Part shown: positions 46,766 to 55,897 of the stretch, piece by piece | How positions within the stretch are numbered: the stretch's first letter is position 1 | How the letters are laid out: every line of letters begins with the position of its first letter | Source: Bacillus sp. EB600 | GTDB lineage: Bacteria > Bacillota > Bacilli > Bacillales > Cytobacillaceae | DNA length: 64,000 nt | Direction of reading: 5' to 3' | Assembly (NCBI RefSeq): GCF_024494385.1 | Contig: NZ_JAEVLT010000007.1 | Location: 153,182-217,181 of the forward strand | The notes under the pieces: model-generated | The model's database searches: none | The model's input: the letters and a program-made list of their open reading frames with translations, nothing else | What the model was told of the DNA's origin: nothing | Program-made: the position numbers and the translations under genes

Positions 46766-48205
46766 TTATTTTGAAACTGCTTGAAGGGCTTCAGCAAACC
46801 TTCTTATTCCTTCATTTATATTTTCTTCTTTTTCTCTTGCGAAGGTAAAACGGACAAATCCATTCTCAGACCCCATTGTTGATCCAGGAACATAAATGAC
46901 TCCTCTTTTAATTGATTCCTCTAGCAATTGAATTTCATTAAAATTTTTTTTTATCCTGCACCATATATGAATTCCACCCTCTTGAATAGAAAAATCGACC
47001 TGTTCTTTTAAAATGGACTGAAGACTAACGACAATTTGATCTCTTCTACTTTCTAACTGCTTAACTAAATTCTTAATGTGAGATTCAAAATCCTTGGAAT
47101 CTAAAAAATCATTGGCAATCCATTGAGTATAGCTGGCATGTCCAAAATCGATTTGCTGCTTGGCATCTGATAACCTTTCGATAACCGATTTTGGTCCTAT
47201 AATCCATCCTATCCTTAAACCTGAAGCAACGATTTTTGTCAGTGAGCTAATATATAAAACATTCCCATAACGATCTAATGATTTTAGCGTTTGAATCCTT
47301 TCACCTGTAAAAGATGTTAAACTGTAAGGATCATCTTCCACAACCGGAATTCCATATTCAGAAGAGATTTCCAGAACCTTTTTCCGCTTATCTTCATCCA
47401 TTAAATTACCAGTGGGATTCTGAAAAATGGGATTCAAAAAAATCATCCTAATTCTATGTTTTTTATATAAAGCAGTTATATCGTTTGGGTCTATTCCGTC
47501 TTTATCCACTTTTAAAAAATATGTTTTAATTCCAGCTGATTTGAATACAGGCAGATTGTAATGATAGGAAGGATCTTCGATCGCTACTGCGTCTCCAGGT
47601 TTTAACAAACATTGAACAACAAGATGCAAAGCTTGCTGTGCCCCTGATGTAATTAAAATAGATGATGGGTTCGTTTCTATTCTACGAAACTGTTTAACAT
47701 GGTTCGTAAGAGTTTCCCGGAGAATCGCATTACCTTGGGGATGGTCATAGCCTAATGTTCCCACAAAGGATCTGTTGGAAGTAATCTTTCTTAGTGAGTT
47801 CATCGGAAAAAGATCCTGAGACAATTCCCCACTGGCTAAATTTATTAGTTTATGCTCCGTCATTTCTTTTTGAATTCTTTGCGTTACAGGCAAATTGGGC
47901 AGAAACGAACCTGCCTCGATGTACCTGTTCCAACTGGGAATACGTTTCTGGGCAATTCCCCAAATATCCTTGCTGACTGTTGTTCCACTGCCTCTACTTC
48001 GATTAATAAGCCCATTTGATTCCAATGCGTCATATGCAGCAGTTACAGTGCTTCTGTTTAGTCCAAGCTCTTTAGCCAAACCTCTTTCAGAAGGCAAAGG
48101 TTTATCATGGGGGAAAGTACCATCAGCAATCCCGTTCTCAATATAATCAGAAAGTTGTTTATAAATAGGTATTTTAGATTCTCGATCCGGTTTCCAATAA
48201 TCCAT
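46766..48205 (-). CDS. MocR-type GntR/aminotransferase transcriptional regulator
   Basis: A 479-residue regulator with a GntR winged helix-turn-helix (residues 1-75: PIYKQLSDYIENGIADGTF, LPSERGLAKELGLNRSTVTAAYDALE) fused to a fold-type I aminotransferase domain that binds PLP. Aminotransferase motifs include LITSGAQQALHLVVQCL, NPIFQNPTGN, VEDDPYSLT and the PLP-lysine segment YISSLTKIVASGLRIGWI. MocR proteins sense PLP or an amine and control pyridoxal, taurine, GABA or cell-wall genes. Divergently placed downstream of its promoter are remnants of a YczE-like gene, so its original target may be lost. The ATG has AAAGGATG eight bases upstream. Confidence 0.88.
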   Translation of the reverse strand: MDYWKPDRESKIPIYKQLSDYIENGIADGTFPHDKPLPSERGLAKELGLNRSTVTAAYDALESNGLINRSRGSGTTVSKDIWGIAQKRIPSWNRYIEAGSFLPNLPVTQRIQKEMTEHKLINLASGELSQDLFPMNSLRKITSNRSFVGTLGYDHPQGNAILRETLTNHVKQFRRIETNPSSILITSGAQQALHLVVQCLLKPGDAVAIEDPSYHYNLPVFKSAGIKTYFLKVDKDGIDPNDITALYKKHRIRMIFLNPIFQNPTGNLMDEDKRKKVLEISSEYGIPVVEDDPYSLTSFTGERIQTLKSLDRYGNVLYISSLTKIVASGLRIGWIIGPKSVIERLSDAKQQIDFGHASYTQWIANDFLDSKDFESHIKNLVKQLESRRDQIVVSLQSILKEQVDFSIQEGGIHIWCRIKKNFNEIQLLEESIKRGVIYVPGSTMGSENGFVRFTFAREKEENINEGIRRFAEALQAVSK

Positions 48206-48300
48206 TTGTTACATCCTTTGATTTTATTTATGTCTCATAGTAAATAGTGTATATTTTTTTATTTTATCATTCATTTCAGAAACCTAAAAAATAACCTATA

Positions 48301-48534
48301 GTAAATAATTCCTGCTATTTTTTACGCTTTGGCAATGTCAAGCTCTTTTTTGACGTTTGTCTTGTGATCATTGCGGTTGCTATCTCTTTTTCTGGATTGG
48401 GAGAAATCCGCGGTATCCGGGAAGGAACAATCGTTTCGGCTCTCATCGTCGGACCTATGATTAAATTATTCCGCAAAGTTCTTACTAATAGTTCTGCTTT
48501 TACTTCGCAAGGGAAAGATTTTCTGAAAGGGTAA
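48301..48534 (+). pseudogene. Remnant of a YczE-type membrane protein gene (C-terminal part)
   Basis: About 77 in-frame codons run from an upstream stop to TAA at 48532 with no start codon. The translation RFGNVKLFFDVCLVIIAVAI, then SFSGLGEIRGIREGTIVSAL and IVGPMIKLF is typical of the C-terminal third of YczE/YitT-like membrane proteins. The rest of the gene is missing. In Bacillus, yczE-like genes sit beside MocR regulators, and here the fragment is divergent from one, which supports the identification. Confidence 0.6.
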
Positions 48535-48642
48535 AAAAGTTATTCAGAAGAGCGCGGCGGAATTGGTTATGAAGATCTGTTTGATGGCATCAGAGGGAAA
48601 AGGATGGACCGGATAACAACTTATTAACTATTAATTCATTAA

Positions 48643-48825
48643 TCCAAAGATGAAAATATAGAAAGAAGTTGGAATGCTAATGATCAAAGTTTTCCGTGTT
48701 ATGAAACCATTACGGTAGTTGAAGCTGCCAAGATACAAACGGCAAAAGTTCCTTTCGGTTGTAATGGTGGAATTTGTAAAACTTACCCTTTTAGTGACCT
48801 GCAACTCGAATTGATCAAGAAGTAA
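48643..48825 (+). pseudogene. Remnant of a 2Fe-2S ferredoxin-type gene
   Basis: An in-frame stretch with no start codon encodes CYETITVVEAAKIQTAKVP followed by FGCNGGICKTYPFSD, ending LELIKK and stop. The pattern resembles the plant-type [2Fe-2S] ferredoxin site C-x4-C-x2-C; the third cysteine position is Tyr and the final ligand is absent. It lies in the same decayed stretch as the YczE remnant. The call rests on this motif alone. Confidence 0.45.
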
Positions 48826-48920
48826 CTTAACTAGTTTGAACCGTCCTGATTGTTTCATTTACTCGTGAATTGTGCCACATGCTCTTTTCAGCCAATTTTT
48901 ACATATATCGTTTAAATCCT

Positions 48921-48951
48921 AAAGTGTGCCGATTTTGGTGCACTTTTTTTA
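48921..48951 (+). terminator. Hairpin with T-run upstream of sbcD
   Basis: AAAGTGTGCC pairs (two wobbles) with GGTGCACTTT, followed by a T-run. It may terminate the former gene now decayed. Confidence 0.6.
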
Positions 48952-49104
48952 GTATAATGTAGGAATGGTATAATTTTTATCGCCTAACTACTTTTAGATA
49001 GAATTTGGACAGGTTTTTAGTATTAACTTTTATTAAACTCTTAAAGATGCAATCAAACGATATAACCATACAAGTAGGAAATGAAAAAGAAGGGGAGAGG
49101 TTCT

Positions 49105-50295
49105 ATGAAATTTTTTCATACAGCTGATTGGCATTTAGGCAAACTCGTTCAGGGTGTCTATATGACGGATGATCAGCACCATGTACTGCAAGAGTTTATT
49201 AAAGCAATTGAGGATGAAAAGCCAGACGCAGTTATCATTGCTGGAGATTTGTACGACCGTGCAGTCCCGCCTACGGAGGCAGTAAAACTATTAGATGAGG
49301 TCCTGGAAACCATTGTCCTCAAACTTGAGACTCCAGTTTTAGCCCTTGCGGGTAACCATGATAGTCCGAGCCGTTTGAATTTTGCTAGTAATATTATGAA
49401 AGCAAATGGTTGTCATATAGTGGGTCAAATTTCAAAGAATATCGATTCGATTATACTTGAAGATGAGTATGGGGAGGTTCATTTTCATCTTGTTCCATAT
49501 GCTGATCCAAGTGTTGTAAGGCATATTTTTGCGGATGAGGAAATACGCACTCATAATGATGCGATGAAAAAGATTACCGAAGAAATTACCGCGAACATGG
49601 ACCCCATTGCACGTCATGTTTTGGTTGGACATGCCTTTGTTACCCCACACGGTGAGCATGAGGATAATACTAGTGATTCGGAACGCCCACTTGCAATTGG
49701 TGGAACAGAACAGGTGGATGCCAATCATTTCTCAAAATTTCAATACACGGCACTAGGTCACTTGCACCAAGCCCATTTCGTCTTAAATGAAACGATCCAA
49801 TACTCAGGATCGCCATTAAAATATTCGATCTCAGAGGAGCGGCATAAAAAAGGTTTTTATATCGTGGAAATGGATGCGGAAGGAAAAGTAACCGTTGAGA
49901 AAAGATTGTTGACGCCATTACATGATATGCGAACAGTAGAGGCGACGATGGAAGATTTACTGAAGCATGAAAAGAACGATGACTATGTGTTTGTCCGTCT
50001 ATTAGATGAAACACCCGTTCTTTCTCCGATGGAAAAGGTTCGGTCCGTTTATCCAAATGCGATGCATGTAGAACGAAATGTTCAGTTTCAATCAACGGGT
50101 AGTGGTCAAGATGGTGTTAAAGGTGCGAGACAGAAAATGGATGATCTATCACTTTTTAGAGCTTTCTATCAAGAAGTGAAAGGCGTAGCTGCTTCGGAGG
50201 AAACAGAGGCAATCTTTACCGAAGTTCTACAAGAGCAATTACATGGGGAAGAAGAATTCAAGGCGGCAGCTAAACAAATTGCAGCAACAAAATAA
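49105..50295 (+). CDS. sbcD: Exonuclease SbcCD subunit D
   Basis: A 396-residue nuclease subunit of the SbcCD (Mre11-Rad50) complex, which opens and degrades hairpins and protein-blocked DNA ends. The metallophosphoesterase motifs appear in order: HTADWHLGK, IAGDLYDRAVPP, LALAGNHDSPSRL, HVLVGHAF and LGHLHQA. The C-terminal capping region (from about residue 270) matches SbcD length. A start at 49081 is possible, but the ATG at 49105 (MKFFHTADW) has GGGGAGAGG just upstream and the usual family N-terminus. It is followed after 27 bases by sbcC. Confidence 0.95.
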   Translation: MKFFHTADWHLGKLVQGVYMTDDQHHVLQEFIKAIEDEKPDAVIIAGDLYDRAVPPTEAVKLLDEVLETIVLKLETPVLALAGNHDSPSRLNFASNIMKANGCHIVGQISKNIDSIILEDEYGEVHFHLVPYADPSVVRHIFADEEIRTHNDAMKKITEEITANMDPIARHVLVGHAFVTPHGEHEDNTSDSERPLAIGGTEQVDANHFSKFQYTALGHLHQAHFVLNETIQYSGSPLKYSISEERHKKGFYIVEMDAEGKVTVEKRLLTPLHDMRTVEATMEDLLKHEKNDDYVFVRLLDETPVLSPMEKVRSVYPNAMHVERNVQFQSTGSGQDGVKGARQKMDDLSLFRAFYQEVKGVAASEETEAIFTEVLQEQLHGEEEFKAAAKQIAATK

Positions 50296-50322
50296 GTTTG
50301 CAAAGAAAGGAGTGTAAAAGGA

Positions 50323-53300
50323 ATGAAACCAATAAAAATTACGATGACGGCATTTGGACCCTATAAGGACAAGGAAGTTATTGATTTCACTGAACTAAAA
50401 GAAAACCGTTTATTTGTTATTTCAGGAAATACGGGTGCTGGAAAGACAACCATTTTTGATGCGATCTCTTTTGCTCTATACGGGGCAGCAAGTGGAGAAG
50501 ACCGCAGTGACACAAAGTTTATGAGAAGTGATTTTGCTGAGGATGATGTTCATACATCTGTCGAGCTCGAGTTTGAGTTGCATCATCACCTCTATCGGAT
50601 TAAAAGGCAGCTGCCACATGTAAAAAAAGGGAACAAAAGTGCAACGGGCGAGCAATATGAATTTTTTGAGAAGAAAAATGGTAAGGAAGTTCCGTGTGTT
50701 GACAGGCAAATGGTTTCAGAGATTAATAAAAAGATTGAATCATTAATGGGGCTAACAAAGGATCAGTTCAGCCAGATTGTCATGCTGCCACAAGGAGAAT
50801 TCCGCAAGCTATTAACCTCGGAAACGACGAATAAGGAAGAAATTCTACGGAAAATATTTAAAACAGAGCCGTATCTGTGGATCAATGAACGCCTGAAAGA
50901 AAAGAAAAAGTTAGCCGAGGATGATTTTAAAAGGGAAGCCCATACAAGAGACGGCTTTATCCGTGATATCCAATCAACCATTCCGGAACGGGAAGGGTCC
51001 GTGCTCTTTGAAACGCTGTTACAAAAAAGCTATAACACAAATCAGGTACTTGCCGGCCTGGACGAAGAGACTGCTTATTATCAAGATGAAATGGAGAAAA
51101 ATCAAAAACAGGCCAAAGAAGCAGAAGGTGTTTATAACCAAAAGCTCGAGGCTTTTCACAAAGCGGAACAATTAAATGAACAATTTAAGAAACTGGAAGA
51201 TAAAGAGGAAACACTGAATGAATTAACCGGACAAGTCCCTATTTTTGCGGAAAAAGAAAAACAGCTTGAACGAGCTGAACGGGCAAGTAAGATTGAGTCT
51301 TATGAAAAACAAGTAATTGAATGGCGTCAGGATGAAAAGGAAAAGAAACAGAAGCTCGTTATGGCTGAAGGAGAGCAAGAAAGGGCTGGTAAACAGTTAG
51401 CGAAAGCACAAGGAGATTACAAAACAGAGGAAAATAAGAAAGCAGACCGGGAAGAACTGGTAAGGAAGCTAGACCGGTACCAAAGCTTTTTACCAACAGT
51501 TAAAGAGATTGATAGTAAAAAGTTAGAGCTCATGAGCTTACAAAAAGAGGTCCGAAGATTGGAAGATGATCTGGATCTTCTGCAGAAGAAAATAAAAGAT
51601 GAAAAGGCAGTAAAGGATCAGCTTCGTACTACGATTAAGGGGATGGAAAAGGAAGTTGATCAACTATCAGAAAAGCAGAAAAAAGTAGTGGAAATGCGTG
51701 ACAGGGTTCGTATTTTGCATGAATATCTAAAACTGAATGAAAACCATATAGAGTTTGAGCAGCTATTCAAGACTAAAAAACAAGACTATCTGGAAATTAA
51801 AGACCAATATGACAAACTTGAGGAAGCATGGGTGAATGGTCAGGCAACGATTCTGGCAGCACATTTACATGACGGAAAGCCTTGCCCGGTATGTGGAAGC
51901 ATTGAGCACCCAAATAAGGCACAAGGCCAGGATACTGTTCCGACAAAGGACGAGCTCGAGCAAGTTAAAAATAAATTAAATAGCAAGGATAGCGATTATC
52001 GGGATGCCGCAGCGAAGTTGAAAGCCAATAAGTATCAGTTTGATATAAAGTCAGCGGAGGTAGCCGAAATTGGAGTGCCGATTCAGGATGTACAACATGA
52101 ATATAACCAATTGGCCTCAGAGGGAAAAAGGCTGAGTAGCGAGGTTAAATTGTTAGAAAAAGAGAAAGAGAACCTTGATAAGGTAAAGAAAAACCTTGAA
52201 AAGAAGGAAAAAGAGTTAGAGCAGCTGGAAGCGGAACAAACGGATAAGGCAAAGGCATATCAAGAGCAGCACACGAGCTTTGAAACCAAAAAAGCGGTTT
52301 ATAAGGAACAGGTAAATCAAATTCCTGAGGACATTCGGATTTTAACTTTATTAGAGCAAAAAATCGCTGAGACACAAGCTCAAAAAACGAGAATGGAACG
52401 GGCTTGGGAGACTGCTCAAAAACTGCTCCAGTCAGCAAAAGTAGCAGAGACAAAAGCAGCGGCAGATCTTTTAAATGCAAGAAAACAATTAGAAGAAAGT
52501 AATAACAAAAAGGAAAAGTCAGAAACGGAATTTGCCCAATTACTTGTAAATGCTCATTTCTCTTCTGAAGAAGCCTACCACGGGGCTAAACTGCCTGAAC
52601 AAGAACGCGCGCATTTAAAGGATGAAATCAATACTTTTAAAAATAATCTTGCATCCCTTCAGCAGCTAGTAAAAGAACTACAAGATTCCTTGAAGAATAA
52701 AACTAAGGCTGACCTGGCAGTACTCGCAACTGAGGTTGACAACTTGAAAAAAATATTTGAGGATGCCGATGTAGTGTTAAGACAATCAACGCACTATCAT
52801 CAGAAAGCTGCAGAGTTGAGAACGAAAATTTTTGAAGCTGAAAAAAGTGTAGCTGAGTTGGAGAGACAATTTACAATCGTGACGGACTTATATGATGTTG
52901 TAAGGGGACAGAACAACAGTAAAATTTCATTTGAGCGTTATATACAAATAGAATTCCTTGAACAAATAATCATTGCGGCAAACGAACGATTGAAGCACTT
53001 GTCCAATGGCCAATTTTTATTAATGCGCAGTGAACGGCAAGAAAGCCGAGGTAAGCAAAGTGGTCTTGGCTTGGATGTCTATGATGCTTATACAGGGCAA
53101 ACTCGTGATGTAAAAACTTTATCCGGGGGAGAAAAGTTTAATGCATCCTTATGCCTTGCACTTGGAATGGCCGATGTGATCCAAAGCTTTCAAGGCGGCG
53201 TTTCAATTGATACGATGTTTATCGATGAAGGCTTTGGCTCCTTAGATGAAGAATCACTGAACAAAGCGATCGATACCTTAATCGATTTACAGCAATCCGG

Positions 53301-53415
53301 CCGAATGATCGGAGTCATCTCCCACGTCCAAGAGCTGAAGGATGCTATACCTGCTATATTAGAAGTGAAAAAGACAAAAGAAGGTCACAGTCAAACAAAG
53401 TTTGTTCTGAAATAG
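50323..53415 (+). CDS. sbcC: Exonuclease SbcCD subunit C
   Basis: A 1030-residue SMC-like ATPase partner of SbcD. The Walker A motif GNTGAGKTTIFDAISFALYG is at residues 35-54, followed by the Q-loop region QIVMLPQGEFRKLL. Two long coiled-coil arms (about 190-500 and 560-830, rich in Lys/Glu) flank the zinc hook HLHDGKPCPVCGSIEHP with Cys521 and Cys524. The C-terminal lobe has the ABC signature KTLSGGEKFNASLCLALGMA and Walker B/D-loop TMFIDEGFGSLDEESL. The ATG has AAGGAG upstream. It is the last gene of the sbcDC operon. Confidence 0.95.
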   Translation: MKPIKITMTAFGPYKDKEVIDFTELKENRLFVISGNTGAGKTTIFDAISFALYGAASGEDRSDTKFMRSDFAEDDVHTSVELEFELHHHLYRIKRQLPHVKKGNKSATGEQYEFFEKKNGKEVPCVDRQMVSEINKKIESLMGLTKDQFSQIVMLPQGEFRKLLTSETTNKEEILRKIFKTEPYLWINERLKEKKKLAEDDFKREAHTRDGFIRDIQSTIPEREGSVLFETLLQKSYNTNQVLAGLDEETAYYQDEMEKNQKQAKEAEGVYNQKLEAFHKAEQLNEQFKKLEDKEETLNELTGQVPIFAEKEKQLERAERASKIESYEKQVIEWRQDEKEKKQKLVMAEGEQERAGKQLAKAQGDYKTEENKKADREELVRKLDRYQSFLPTVKEIDSKKLELMSLQKEVRRLEDDLDLLQKKIKDEKAVKDQLRTTIKGMEKEVDQLSEKQKKVVEMRDRVRILHEYLKLNENHIEFEQLFKTKKQDYLEIKDQYDKLEEAWVNGQATILAAHLHDGKPCPVCGSIEHPNKAQGQDTVPTKDELEQVKNKLNSKDSDYRDAAAKLKANKYQFDIKSAEVAEIGVPIQDVQHEYNQLASEGKRLSSEVKLLEKEKENLDKVKKNLEKKEKELEQLEAEQTDKAKAYQEQHTSFETKKAVYKEQVNQIPEDIRILTLLEQKIAETQAQKTRMERAWETAQKLLQSAKVAETKAAADLLNARKQLEESNNKKEKSETEFAQLLVNAHFSSEEAYHGAKLPEQERAHLKDEINTFKNNLASLQQLVKELQDSLKNKTKADLAVLATEVDNLKKIFEDADVVLRQSTHYHQKAAELRTKIFEAEKSVAELERQFTIVTDLYDVVRGQNNSKISFERYIQIEFLEQIIIAANERLKHLSNGQFLLMRSERQESRGKQSGLGLDVYDAYTGQTRDVKTLSGGEKFNASLCLALGMADVIQSFQGGVSIDTMFIDEGFGSLDEESLNKAIDTLIDLQQSGRMIGVISHVQELKDAIPAILEVKKTKEGHSQTKFVLK

Positions 53416-53456
53416 AGATACACTGTGTAAAGAAGGACAATTTTCCTTTTTATATA

Positions 53457-53490
53457 GCTTCACACTTCATTGTGTGAGGCTTTCTCTGTT
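53457..53490 (+). terminator. sbcDC terminator
   Basis: GCTTCACAC and GTGTGAGGC form a nine-pair stem (one wobble), followed by TTTCTCTGTTTTT. Confidence 0.75.
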
Positions 53491-53653
53491 TTTGACAGAC
53501 TCTGGATATCTCTGACTACTCTCAAACTTTTAATTGGAAATGCTAATGGACATAAGCTAAAATTATTATTTTATTGATTTTGTTAAGGTTAAATTAAGCT
53601 TTTTGCCTGATAATAGGTTCCAAGAAAATACCAAAAATCAAAGGGGGTAGAAA

Positions 53654-54196
53654 ATGAAGATGAATCGTGTATTCACAACTTTCGTTTCAATCTTGATGAT
53701 TTTCGTTATTGTTGGTTGTTCGAATTCTGGAAATCCAGGTAAAACTGCTGCAGGGTCAAGGGGGTATCCAAAACCAGATGTATTCGGTGAGGTATCTGCT
53801 ATTGGTGGAAATAAGGTGACCTTGAAGCTTTTGAAAGTCCCGCAAATGTCCGGTCGGAATGGACAAGTTAGAGGAACTGGTGATGGAAACATGGGAGTAA
53901 ATGCCGCAGGCAATAATGGAAGGTTTGCTAGTGGTTCTGGAGGTCCTGGTAAAGGCGGAATGAGACCCAGAAACTACACAGGAGAAACGAAAACCATTGT
54001 AATTCCAAAAGGTGTTTCAATTACGACAATGACCAGGGGAACAAATGGAATGAATCAAACGAATATCAGCTTAAATGACTTAACAACTGGAAGTACGTTA
54101 TCAATCTATTATGATACCGATGGAAAAACAATCAAAAGTATTAGGGTGCAAAAACCAAGAACAGTTAATGGGCAAGCCGGAAACTCCGGGAGCTAA
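53654..54196 (+). CDS. Gly/Asn-rich lipoprotein of unknown function
   Basis: A 180-residue probable lipoprotein. The signal peptide (FTTFVSILMIFVIVGC) ends in a lipobox with Cys22. The first mature segment is polar, and residues about 40-60 form a beta-strand unit (VFGEVSAIGGNKVTLKLL). Residues about 65-105 are low-complexity Gly/Asn/Arg. Residues about 108-165 form a second beta-rich unit (TIVIPKGVSITTM; LTTGSTLSIYYDTDGKTIKS). The layout resembles small Bacillus envelope lipoproteins with an OB-like domain, but I recognise no family. The ATG at 53654 has AAGGGGGT upstream. It is monocistronic. Confidence 0.65.
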   Translation: MKMNRVFTTFVSILMIFVIVGCSNSGNPGKTAAGSRGYPKPDVFGEVSAIGGNKVTLKLLKVPQMSGRNGQVRGTGDGNMGVNAAGNNGRFASGSGGPGKGGMRPRNYTGETKTIVIPKGVSITTMTRGTNGMNQTNISLNDLTTGSTLSIYYDTDGKTIKSIRVQKPRTVNGQAGNSGS

Positions 54197-54210
54197 AATA
54201 GTTGGTAAAT

Positions 54211-54256
54211 AAGTGCCAGAAACAATCCGAATCTGGAGAGTACTGGCATTTTTTGT
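54211..54256 (+). terminator. Terminator after the Gly/Asn-rich lipoprotein gene
   Basis: GTGCCAG and CTGGCAT form the closing stem and TTTTTGTTT follows. Confidence 0.65.
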
Positions 54257-54365
54257 TTGGAGCCACCGGACAAAATTCAAACTTCGAAGAATTAAGTTGA
54301 AAATAATTGACTATGAATAAATTACCTAACATTAAAGACAATATTAGTAAGAAAGAAGTGTAATA

Positions 54366-54440
54366 ATGGTTCCTTCATTAATTCGTTTAGGGTTGGTTTT
54401 ACTATCATGGACTTCAATTATTTTTTTCATATCCAATTAA
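54366..54440 (+). pseudogene. Truncated start of a membrane protein gene
   Basis: An ATG at 54366 opens 24 codons beginning MVPSLIRLGLVLLSW and ending in TAA inside a perfect 32-base palindrome. The opening resembles the N-terminus of Bacillus membrane proteins of the CBO0543 kind, as I recall it. The rest of the gene is not visible. The ribosome binding site is weak, so this is probably a remnant. Confidence 0.3.
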
Positions 54441-54454
54441 TTGGATATGAAAAA
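54423..54454. repeat. Perfect 32-base palindrome
   Basis: Left arm TTTTTCATATCCAATT (54423-54438) and right arm AATTGGATATGAAAAA (54439-54454) are exact complements with no loop. It could be an operator or a mobile-element scar. It has no T-run tail of the usual terminator form. Confidence 0.7.
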
Positions 54455-54830
54455 GTTAAAGGTATATGAGTTAAAAAATTTTAAAAGCAAGCATGCATTC
54501 CTAACATCCATGGGTTTCTCTTTCATAATTTACTGTTACCAATTACCTCTTAACCGCTGCTTACCATATTATAAACGATAAGCCCCAATTCCATTTTAGA
54601 AAAAAAGGCTTCCCTCTGTTAGGATCAAGTTTTGTTATAAACGTTTTATAGCGTGAAAGACAGGAGCTTTTTTTAAATCTTAACTTGGGAATTTTTTTTG
54701 TTTAGTTATACATTCCAAACTTTGAGTTAAATGGTAATTTAAAAAGTTTCATAGACGATAGGAATGAATGTTTGGTATAATAAGTCTTGAACCTTACTTT
54801 TTATTATAAAAATGATATGGAGTGGACTAA
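54455..54830. other. Intergenic region before the Cys-rich protein gene
   Basis: No supported gene. A TAGACG/TATAAT pair (54752-54757, 54776-54781; 18-base spacing) is a candidate promoter for the next gene. Just upstream, AAACTTT (54718-54724) and AAAGTTT nested around TTAAAT/ATTTAA form an inverted repeat ending near 54750. Confidence 0.4.
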
Positions 54831-55112
54831 ATGAAACTAATCAACGCTGAAGTTAAAGACGTTAACCCTAAAAACTCAACTTTTAATATTCTTTTAACCT
54901 TCTCAAATGATGTACAGGCTCTGTTAAATTGCCGAGCAGAGGGCGAAGTTAAAGCATATAACCTCTCAATAATGGGTGGCACTTGCCCTTGTTGCTATAA
55001 ACCTAATTGTGCAAGCTTTTTTGCGAAACGACATGAATACCTTATTGAAGCACAGAAATTCACAGATTTCCCAAGTGAATTAGTAGCACCAAGAGAATTA
55101 GTTAATCGTTAA
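54831..55112 (+). CDS. Small cysteine-rich protein of unknown function
   Basis: A 93-residue cytoplasmic protein that I do not recognise. Residues 1-45 form a beta-rich unit (NAEVKDVNPKNSTFNILLTF). Cysteines cluster at TCPCCYKPNC in the centre with one more upstream (LLNCRAEG), a spacing that could bind zinc or an Fe-S cluster. The C-terminal part is helical and polar. The ATG has GGAGTGG about seven bases upstream, and a strong terminator follows, so it is very likely a real gene. Confidence 0.55.
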   Translation: MKLINAEVKDVNPKNSTFNILLTFSNDVQALLNCRAEGEVKAYNLSIMGGTCPCCYKPNCASFFAKRHEYLIEAQKFTDFPSELVAPRELVNR

Positions 55113-55181
55113 TACGATCAAGTAAATAGACCGGAATTAGTGGGTTATTGGATACGGATCCGGAAAAATCCTATACAATAG

Positions 55182-55219
55182 AAAAGCCGTTTTCTAAATA
55201 TGGAAAACGGCTTTTTGTT
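55182..55219 (+). terminator. Terminator after the Cys-rich protein gene
   Basis: AAAAGCCGTTTT and AAAACGGCTTTT are perfect complements around a ten-base loop, followed by TGTTT. Confidence 0.85.
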
Positions 55220-55419
55220 TAGAAATTGGTCAGGAAATGCTGCTAGCTGCTGTTATGATTGTGTTCATTTCGGCCTCCTTGGGATTATGATGTTTAAATT
55301 CACTGAGGAGATTTTATTCGGACAGTCCAGCCCCGGTTCGAAATCGCATGGAATGATAAATTTTGCTATACTATAATTATATTTAGAATTCTTTTAATAC
55401 TTTATTGGTGGAGGAAGTT
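55220..55419. other. Short intergenic region
   Basis: Contains a 17-codon hydrophobic frame (about 55238-55291) with no clear ribosome binding site. Nothing else is supported. Confidence 0.3.
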
Positions 55420-55818
55420 ATGACAATTTACGGTTATGGGAAAAGTTATGAAACTTTATATCTGAAAGCATACGAGTTAGCAAAAGCAGGCAAACCTACC
55501 TTGCTTTTTAGTTGTGAAACTGATATCTTCAAGCTACATAAAATATTGATCTCACACATAGAGAAAATCGAGATGAAAAAGATAAATAATCCGACTGAAG
55601 AAGAACTAAAAGTACTTGAAAATGCAAAAAACCATTTTGTTGGAGTTCCATTTTTTATTATTGCTGGGGAAAAGAATATACCGCTTGAAGAAATCGAAGA
55701 TGTGATCACTAATTTCAAAAGTACGGAAAAAATTACGGATGTCGTATTTGATTATGTTGAAAATGAAGGTCAAATCAAACAAATTGCTTCACAATTAAAT
55801 GTAAATATTCATTACTAA
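55420..55818 (+). CDS. Unknown protein with degenerate P-loop-like N-terminus
   Basis: A 132-residue soluble protein. The N-terminus IYGYGKSYETLYLKAYELA followed by KAGKPTLLFSCE has the shape of a RecA/DnaB-type P-loop and following strand (G-x-GKS, helix, then hydrophobic strand ending in an acidic residue), but the loop is short and nothing downstream completes an ATPase. The remaining part alternates helices and a strand (VGVPFFIIAGEK), giving a thioredoxin- or Rossmann-like impression. Function is unknown. The frame is open from 55405, but the ATG at 55420 has GGAGG five bases upstream. It is monocistronic. Confidence 0.55.
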   Translation: MTIYGYGKSYETLYLKAYELAKAGKPTLLFSCETDIFKLHKILISHIEKIEMKKINNPTEEELKVLENAKNHFVGVPFFIIAGEKNIPLEEIEDVITNFKSTEKITDVVFDYVENEGQIKQIASQLNVNIHY

Positions 55819-55864
55819 TCTAGTCTAGTCAGTTAGAGTCATAGTCATAACTGCAGTAAAGGAA

Positions 55865-55897
55865 AAATGCAGGCTTACACAAACCTGCATTTCTTTT
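55865..55897 (+). terminator. Terminator after the degenerate P-loop gene
   Basis: AAATGCAGG and CCTGCATTT pair around a ten-base loop, followed by CTTTTT. Confidence 0.8.

Noticed and set aside
55238..55291. Hydrophobic 17-codon frame
   Set aside because: No clear ribosome binding site; too short to support.
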